From a bacterium (GTDB lineage: Bacteria > Campylobacterota > Campylobacteria > Campylobacterales > Sulfurimonadaceae), in NCBI GenBank assembly GCA_018824795.1, contig JAHJFL010000014.1, forward strand, positions 1 through 13,725: a stretch of 13,725 nucleotides of DNA. Reading direction: 5' to 3'. The position numbers were made by a program, and so were the translations under genes. The notes beneath the pieces were generated by a model that saw nothing but the letters and a program-made list of their open reading frames with translations, was not told the DNA's origin and did no database searches. This document shows positions 6,545 through 13,725 of the stretch, in pieces; position 1 is the first letter of the stretch; each line of letters opens with the position of its first letter.

Positions 6545-6571
6545 ATTTACAAAGGGGTTACTAAAACCCCC
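6545..6571 (-). terminator. GC-rich hairpin after tolB, probable (partial) terminator
   Basis: On the minus strand, GGGGTT/AACCCC (6570-6565 and 6559-6554) pair around a 5-nt loop, about 6 nt after the tolB stop. It is followed by TTTGT and an A/T-rich stretch, not a clean run of T. The stem is strong for this AT-rich DNA, but the short T-tract suggests incomplete termination or a 3'-end protecting hairpin. Confidence 0.6.
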
Positions 6572-6576
6572 GAAAA

Positions 6577-7830
6577 CTACCAATCCATGGACTGTATGCG
6601 GCCACTAGAAAGTGGAAAAAGGAAGTTTCTATTGTGGTTTAATCTTATAATTCCTATAGAGCTTTGGGCTTGATAGTTTTTTATGTAAATAACCGCATCT
6701 CCATCTTTAGAAAATCTAGGAAATTCATTTACTCCGCCGGCAGTCAATCTTCTTATAGAATCTGATTTGGTAGAAATTAAATGTAGGTTAAATGTATTTG
6801 CGGAATAAGCACTTGAACTTTCTCTTGCTTTATAAACAACATACTCTCCATTTGCACTACATGATGAATTACTATTGCCATAATAAACTAATTGCTCTAC
6901 ATTTCCACCATTAGCATTTACTGTAAATATATTCGGATATCCCATTCTTTCAGAGACAAAAGCAATTTTATTATTCTCAATAAATTGACCGTTTACATCA
7001 ATCCCTTTATATGTAGTAATTCTTTTTTGTTTCTTCGTATCTGTATTATAGGAAAAAACATCAGGTTGTCCATCTGGTGCCATTGTTAAAAGAAGTGTCT
7101 TTGCATCATCACTTACATCCGAACATACCATCATGCCATCAGATGAGAGTATACTTTTTTTATTTCCTGTTTTAACATCTACATGCATAAGTGTAGGCTT
7201 TTTATTATCAAGGGATGTATAATAAAAAGCACTTTGTGCTTCATCTGCCCATTTTGGAAATATATTAAAACCACCACTAACAATTACATGTGTATATGCT
7301 AAGGTATAGTCTGAAATGATAATCTCTGTTTTTTTAGGAGCTATATTTCTTGCAAAAATAACTTTTTTCTTCATCCATGCAACAGATGACTCACCCATGT
7401 ACTCATTAATATCATAAGCCATAGCATGAGAGACAAAAACGTGTATTTTGTCGTTTGATACTTTATAATTTTTGCCGAGCACCTGCTGATTATTTTTTAG
7501 AAGTATCATTTGTACATTTAATGAGTTGTTGTCACCCTGAAATAATTTATATCTTAGCACATAATTAAAATCTTTATTCTCAACTAAAACATTTGAAGCA
7601 TCAAAATTATTTGTGCGATAATATCTATCTACATTTAAGATTGACAAAACATTCAAGTCTGCAATCAAGGTTTTAAAAAATTGCATCTTAAAACTTTGAT
7701 CATAACTTACTGACGCATCTTCCACAGCAATAGATGGAAGTGAATCAACTTTTTTTATAACTTCTATAGTTGCATCACTTGCAAATGATAGACTAAATAA
7801 CAACAACATTGAAAAAAATATTTTTTTCAA
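6577..7830 (-). CDS. tolB: Tol-Pal system beta-propeller protein TolB
   Basis: This 417-residue periplasmic protein is TolB, which binds Pal and passes the pmf-driven action of TolQRA to the outer membrane. It has a short Sec signal peptide (1-17, SFA/SD), an alpha/beta N-terminal domain (about 20-150) and a C-terminal beta-propeller of PD40/WD-like blades (about 185-417) with recurring motifs such as VSERMGYPNIFTVNANGG and GGVNEFPRFSKDGDAVIY. The start codon is TTG at 7830: AAGGAG at 7836-7841 lies 5 nt upstream, and the following KKIFF begins the signal peptide. The first downstream ATG (residue 8) would cut into the signal sequence. It begins 2 nt after the tolA-like stop, and its RBS lies inside the end of that gene. 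Confidence 0.94.
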   Translation of the reverse strand: MKKIFFSMLLLFSLSFASDATIEVIKKVDSLPSIAVEDASVSYDQSFKMQFFKTLIADLNVLSILNVDRYYRTNNFDASNVLVENKDFNYVLRYKLFQGDNNSLNVQMILLKNNQQVLGKNYKVSNDKIHVFVSHAMAYDINEYMGESSVAWMKKKVIFARNIAPKKTEIIISDYTLAYTHVIVSGGFNIFPKWADEAQSAFYYTSLDNKKPTLMHVDVKTGNKKSILSSDGMMVCSDVSDDAKTLLLTMAPDGQPDVFSYNTDTKKQKRITTYKGIDVNGQFIENNKIAFVSERMGYPNIFTVNANGGNVEQLVYYGNSNSSCSANGEYVVYKARESSSAYSANTFNLHLISTKSDSIRRLTAGGVNEFPRFSKDGDAVIYIKNYQAQSSIGIIRLNHNRNFLFPLSSGRIQSMDW

Positions 7831-7832
7831 AA

Positions 7833-8549
7833 CTACTCCTTGGATGTCAATATAACGATGGTACTACTACTTTTACCCTCTGGGTTTATAGGAAACAAAA
7901 TATTTTCCAATCTTTTCTTCACTCTGTCACACTCTTCATTGAGAGCATCATTTCCAGAGTAAGCTAAAATTCTAAAATTCTCAACTTTTCCTAAAGGACT
8001 TAATGTAATAAGTACTTTTACACTATTACCCTCTGTATTTACAGGAGGATTAAAATTTTCATAAACTAAACCCTGAATTTTAGCAATATATTCATTTACT
8101 TCCTCACCCGCAGATGTCTTTGTATTTTTATCAGCTTTTTCTGCTTTGTCAAGATTTTTCACTTTTTCTGCAAAAGATTGCACTTCTTTAGTTTCTGATT
8201 TTGATTTATTTTTTTGAATTTCTTCAATACGCTTTGAGTTTTCAGGTTTTGGTTTTTCTTTTTTAACTATTTTTGCTGGAACATCACTAAAAAGATCCGC
8301 AACATCAATAGTTTTAGATTTTTCAACACTTTTAACTTCCTGGGGAGGTGTATTTACAGGCTTGCTTACTGTTTTTGTTTCTACAGTAGGTGTCTCTAAT
8401 GAAATAGATATATAATCCTGTTTTGTAAGTCCGTAAGTTTTTATTTGAGATGTTACAAACATCATATAAACAAAAAGAGAGAGGATAAATATAAAGAGAG
8501 AGAGTGATATTAAACCACTCACGTAAAAATAATAATTATTTCTAGCCAT
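7833..8549 (-). CDS. tolA: TolA/TonB-family energy-transducing protein
   Basis: This 238-residue protein has one N-terminal membrane anchor (about 9-32), a Lys/Glu/Pro-rich periplasmic spacer (about 55-145) and a TonB/TolA-type C-terminal domain (about 150-238, with IQGLVYENFNPP and LITLSPLGKVENFRI). It should span the periplasm and pass energy from TolQR to TolB-Pal. The motif IDVADLFSDV (81-90) before the spacer looks like a lineage-specific contact element. The spacer is much shorter than in E. coli TolA (421 residues in all). The family alone cannot distinguish TolA from TonB; the position between tolR and tolB argues for TolA. It overlaps the tolR end by 8 nt and lacks a clear RBS, suggesting coupled translation. 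Confidence 0.85.
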   Translation of the reverse strand: MARNNYYFYVSGLISLSLFIFILSLFVYMMFVTSQIKTYGLTKQDYISISLETPTVETKTVSKPVNTPPQEVKSVEKSKTIDVADLFSDVPAKIVKKEKPKPENSKRIEEIQKNKSKSETKEVQSFAEKVKNLDKAEKADKNTKTSAGEEVNEYIAKIQGLVYENFNPPVNTEGNSVKVLITLSPLGKVENFRILAYSGNDALNEECDRVKKRLENILFPINPEGKSSSTIVILTSKE

Positions 8550-8931
8550 TGGTAGCTAATGAAACCTCAGTAAACCTGGCTTGTTTAACAGCAGCCAATA
8601 CAGACATAACAACACCATAATCTAAAGTTTTATCTGCACTAATGAGTACAGTTGCTTTTTTATCCAACTCAGTCGCATAAAGGGAAAAATTATCCATAAA
8701 ATCATTTAGCAAATAAGTATCCTTATTGATTTTCACATTCAAATCTTTATCAACTGTAATATGAACAGGAGGTATTTTTGAGAGCTGTTTTGATGTAGAA
8801 CCCTGTGGTAATTTTATATTTTCTTCATAAACTATATTTGGAGCAATAACCATTAATATAGCTAAAAGTACTAGCATAACATCTACCAAAGGTGTAATGT
8901 TTAATTCCGGGGAATCGTCCCAATTGTACAT
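8542..8931 (-). CDS. tolR: TolR/ExbD-family proton-channel subunit
   Basis: This 129-residue inner-membrane protein is of the ExbD/TolR family, the partner of TolQ in the proton-driven motor. A short cytoplasmic N terminus is followed by one membrane segment (about 12-32, ITPLVDVMLVLLAILMVIA) with the essential proton-binding D17, then a periplasmic domain (about 40-129) with VHITVDKD and VLISADKTLDYG. Length is normal. The ATG lies 2 nt after the tolQ stop with a weak AGGG Shine-Dalgarno. By sequence it could equally be called exbD; the tolB-pal context favours tolR. Confidence 0.93.
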   Translation of the reverse strand: MYNWDDSPELNITPLVDVMLVLLAILMVIAPNIVYEENIKLPQGSTSKQLSKIPPVHITVDKDLNVKINKDTYLLNDFMDNFSLYATELDKKATVLISADKTLDYGVVMSVLAAVKQARFTEVSLATNG

Positions 8932-8933
8932 AT

Positions 8934-9500
8934 TTAGACCCTACGAGCTAAAATTGCATCAGTTTGCATTTGCAAAATGTTTATCAATTCATACGATTTT
9001 CTTTTCAATATTTGATGATAAGTATATGCAAATATGGCAACAAAAATACCAGAAGCTGTAGCAACAAGTGCGTCTGAAACGCCACTAGAAATAATTGACA
9101 TACCTCCACTACTTTGACCAATATGCGTAAAAGTATCAAGAATAGACACAACCGTCCCAAACAAACCAATAAATGGTGTTGTTGATGAAAAAACGGACAA
9201 TACGGCTAAACCTTTTGTAGCTTCTTTAGTTGCAGCAAGCATACTTAAATCTAAAAGTTGCTTAGAAACACTTGCACTGGCTTTTATAAAGTTATTTAAA
9301 AAAGAATTATGACTTACTGACGAAGAACCCAGAAGTAAAGATTCAAGTGAATTACTTTCTTTGGCTAACCAAGCATTAACGTAAAAATAACGGTAGAAAA
9401 ACACCCAATTAAGCACAATAAAGTATACTGACAGAAGAGCCAGTACACCCAGAGTAACCGGATGACTTTTAATGTAAAAATCTATTAAGTTATTTATCAT
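8934..9500 (-). CDS. tolQ: TolQ/ExbB-family proton-channel subunit
   Basis: This 188-residue inner-membrane protein of the MotA/TolQ/ExbB family has three predicted membrane segments, at about 15-38, 98-122 and 143-163. The conserved core TTPFIGLFGTVVSILDTF (107-124) and the SDALVATASGIFVAI stretch (142-156) hold the residues expected to line the proton path against TolR. It is somewhat shorter than E. coli TolQ (230 residues), as is usual for the ExbB type in this phylum. The ATG lies 3 nt after the atpC stop and lacks a strong RBS, so it is probably cotranscribed and translationally coupled with the ATP synthase genes. Confidence 0.93.
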   Translation of the reverse strand: MINNLIDFYIKSHPVTLGVLALLSVYFIVLNWVFFYRYFYVNAWLAKESNSLESLLLGSSSVSHNSFLNNFIKASASVSKQLLDLSMLAATKEATKGLAVLSVFSSTTPFIGLFGTVVSILDTFTHIGQSSGGMSIISSGVSDALVATASGIFVAIFAYTYHQILKRKSYELINILQMQTDAILARRV

Positions 9501-9503
9501 TGC

Positions 9504-9896
9504 TTAAAATAGTTTTTGTGCAGCAGATTCTATTTTTGCCGATACAGAAGCAATTGCAGGATTAGAATCAGCAATGTCTTTAATAAGCTCTTTAGCGTCT
9601 TCAAGTGCTTTTGCAATTGCGCCTTCACTCTCACCACGAATAGCTACGGCACCTTCAACTAAAACAATTACTTTTTCTTCATCAACTTGAGCTACGCCCC
9701 AGTTAATTAAAATAGATTCGACTGATTTATCTTCTCTTTCGACATCAACAACACCTGCTTCCAACAAAGTAGTTAGAGATGCATGATGTGCTAATACGCC
9801 GAACTCTCCCTCTTCACCAGGGAGAACTACACTAACAACCTCGTCATTAAAAATGAGGCCGTTAGGAGTTAGAATTTCAAGTTTAAACTTATCCAT
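9504..9896 (-). CDS. atpC: ATP synthase F1 epsilon subunit
   Basis: This 130-residue protein is the epsilon subunit of the F1 rotor, which joins gamma to the c-ring and can inhibit ATP hydrolysis. The N-terminal beta-sandwich (about 1-85) carries the family features LEILTPNGLIF, VVLPGEEGEFGVLAHHA and the strand ending in LINWGVAQV; the C-terminal helical hairpin (about 88-130) is complete. AAGGACT about 7 nt before the ATG is a good RBS. It follows atpD by 19 nt and directly precedes tolQ. Confidence 0.97.
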   Translation of the reverse strand: MDKFKLEILTPNGLIFNDEVVSVVLPGEEGEFGVLAHHASLTTLLEAGVVDVEREDKSVESILINWGVAQVDEEKVIVLVEGAVAIRGESEGAIAKALEDAKELIKDIADSNPAIASVSAKIESAAQKLF

Positions 9897-9915
9897 GTCA
9901 GTCCTTTAGTATAGA

Positions 9916-12215
<2,300 letters not shown>

Positions 12216-12225
12216 AAAGTTTTCC

Positions 12226-13725
12226 TTATGCTGCTACAAAAGTAGCTTTAAACTCTTCAAGTGCTTTAATCATAAGTGCTTTAGTATCATCATCTACTTT
12301 TGAAGAACTTCTAATGTTGTCAAAGATTTGAGGATAAGATGCTTCAATAAAAGGATACATCTCAGATTCAAAACGCACAACGTTTGACGGATTCATATCA
12401 TCTAAGAAACCTTCGTTACCTGCAAATATAATCATAACTTGCTTTTCAGCTGAAAGTGGAGAGAAAGGTCCTTGTTTAAGAACTTCTACCATTCTTTGTC
12501 CACGCTCTAGTTGTTTACGAGAAACTTCATCGAGATCAGATGCAAATTGTGCAAACGCTTGAAGTTCACGATACTGAGCAAGATCAAGTCTTAGTGTACC
12601 AGCAACTTGTTTCGTTGCTTTAATTTGAGCAGCACCACCAACACGAGAAACTGAAAGACCAACGTTAATCGCTGGACGAACACCCGAGTTGAAAAGATCT
12701 GTTTCTAAGAAGATTTGTCCATCAGTAATTGAAATAACATTCGTTGGAATATATGCCGCAACATCTCCAGCTTGTGTTTCAATAATTGGAAGTGCAGTTA
12801 AAGAACCAGCACCTTTTTCATCACTTAACTTAGCTGCACGCTCTAACAAACGAGAGTGTACATAGAAAACGTCACCTGGATATGCTTCACGGCCTGGAGG
12901 GCGACGAAGAATAAGTGACATTTCACGGTATGCTACTGCATGCTTTGATAAATCATCATATACAATTAGACCATGTCTTGCATTATCACGGAAATACTCA
13001 GCCATAGTAACACCAGTATATGGAGCTAAAAATTGAAGAGCTGCTGCTTCTGCACCTGTTGCTGAAACGATAATAGTGTATTCAAGAGCACCATGATCTT
13101 CTAAACGACGAATGATTTGTGCGATTGTGGACTCTTTTTGACCGATTGCTACGTATACACAAATAACACCATTACCTTTTTGATTGATAATTGCGTCAAG
13201 AGCTACTGTAGTTTTACCAGTTTGTCTGTCACCAATGATAAGTTCTCTTTGACCACGGCCAATTGGAACAAGTGCATCAATAGCTTTAATACCAGTTGCT
13301 AATGGCTCATGAACAGATTTTCTATCCATAATTCCAGGTGCTTTTTCTTCAACGAAACGAGTTTCAGTTGTTTCAATAGGACCTTTACCGTCAATTGGCT
13401 CACCAAGTGCATTTACTACACGACCTAAAAGTGCGTCACCAACAGGAACGCGAAGAAGACGGCCAAGTCTTTTTACAGACATACCTTCACGAAGTTTTGT
13501 ACCAGCACCAAGAATAACAACACCAACGTTGCTTTCTTCAAGGTTCATTACTAAGCCTCTTGTTCCATCTTCGAACTCAACCATTTCTCCAGCCATTACA
13601 TTACTAAGTCCGTAAACTTTTGCAACGCCGTCTGCATAAGAAACAATTTTTCCAATTTCGTTAATATCTACACTTAATTCAAAGTTATCGATACGCTCTT
13701 TAATTATTGAGCTGATTTCATCAGC
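12226..13725 (-). CDS. atpA: ATP synthase F1 alpha subunit, 5' end cut by the window
   Basis: The reading frame runs open to the right window edge; 499 residues are visible, starting [13 protein letters not shown], so only about the first seven codons of atpA are missing. This is the non-catalytic nucleotide-binding subunit of F1. Walker A GDRQTGKT lies at about 165-172 of the visible part, and the alpha-subunit Arg-finger segment [10 protein letters not shown] is further on, at about residue 360. An internal ATG at 13596 ([11 protein letters not shown]) is not the start, because the 43 codons before it encode the conserved N-terminal delta-contact helix and the DGVAKVYGL motif. It is followed 10 nt later by atpG. 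Confidence 0.98.
   Translation of the reverse strand, partial: ADEISSIIKERIDNFELSVDINEIGKIVSYADGVAKVYGLSNVMAGEMVEFEDGTRGLVMNLEESNVGVVILGAGTKLREGMSVKRLGRLLRVPVGDALLGRVVNALGEPIDGKGPIETTETRFVEEKAPGIMDRKSVHEPLATGIKAIDALVPIGRGQRELIIGDRQTGKTTVALDAIINQKGNGVICVYVAIGQKESTIAQIIRRLEDHGALEYTIIVSATGAEAAALQFLAPYTGVTMAEYFRDNARHGLIVYDDLSKHAVAYREMSLILRRPPGREAYPGDVFYVHSRLLERAAKLSDEKGAGSLTALPIIETQAGDVAAYIPTNVISITDGQIFLETDLFNSGVRPAINVGLSVSRVGGAAQIKATKQVAGTLRLDLAQYRELQAFAQFASDLDEVSRKQLERGQRMVEVLKQGPFSPLSAEKQVMIIFAGNEGFLDDMNPSNVVRFESEMYPFIEASYPQIFDNIRSSSKVDDDTKALMIKALEEFKATFVAA

Noticed and set aside
6892..7089. Plus-strand open frame of 65 codons opposite tolB
   Set aside because: Ile/Ser/Cys-rich antisense translation; tolB is complete on the other strand.
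9805..9825. Perfect 7-bp inverted repeat TCTCCCT / AGGGAGA inside atpC
   Set aside because: It falls on the conserved LPGEEGEFGV codons, has no T-tract, and is explained by the coding sequence.
13117..13302. Plus-strand open frame of 61 codons opposite atpA
   Set aside because: Antisense shadow of atpA with no support of its own.

Overview
The window looks like the chromosome of a free-living member of the Campylobacterota (formerly Epsilonproteobacteria), most likely Sulfurimonas or a close relative. The reasons are AT-rich DNA, the protein sequences of the ATP synthase and Tol-Pal genes, and a gene order that, from memory, matches the Campylobacter jejuni block atpA-atpG-atpD-atpC-exbB-exbD-tonB/tolA-tolB-pal-ybgF-slyD-fabD-pfs-(TtcA-like gene). 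Two genes seen here, a Fis/NtrC-like gene and a nitrilase-family gene, are not in that Campylobacter order as I remember it.

Almost everything is on the minus strand, so the functional order runs from the right end of the window to the left. At the right edge atpA enters the window (only its first few codons are missing), followed by atpG, atpD and atpC of the F1 ATP synthase. Only 3 nt after atpC the envelope genes tolQ, tolR, tolA-like and tolB follow with gaps of 2-3 nt or short overlaps, so a machine that makes or uses the proton gradient is directly followed by one powered by it. A GC-rich hairpin lies after tolB. A strong sigma70-type promoter then drives pal and cpoB (ybgF), which end in an intrinsic terminator whose stem starts inside the cpoB coding sequence.

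A second promoter precedes a compact six-gene block: slyD, a Fis-type DNA-binding protein with a degenerate AAA+ domain, fabD, a nitrilase-superfamily amidase resembling the glutaminase domain of NAD synthetase, mtn, and a TtcA-like tRNA thiolation protein. Gaps are 3-4 nt, or the genes overlap by 11-14 nt. On the far left a single plus-strand gene of unknown function has its own promoter and ends one nucleotide from the end of the ttcA-like gene, tail to tail.

The region is mostly housekeeping. I see no mobile elements, tRNA or rRNA genes, CRISPR arrays or phage genes. The points most worth following up are the catalytically degenerate NtrC/Fis-like regulator that starts inside slyD, and the TtcA-like protein in which one of the three expected iron-sulfur cysteines is phenylalanine. 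Five probable start-codon corrections or unusual starts are noted (mtn, the Fis-like gene, pal, tolB, atpD). No non-coding stretch exceeds 300 bases.
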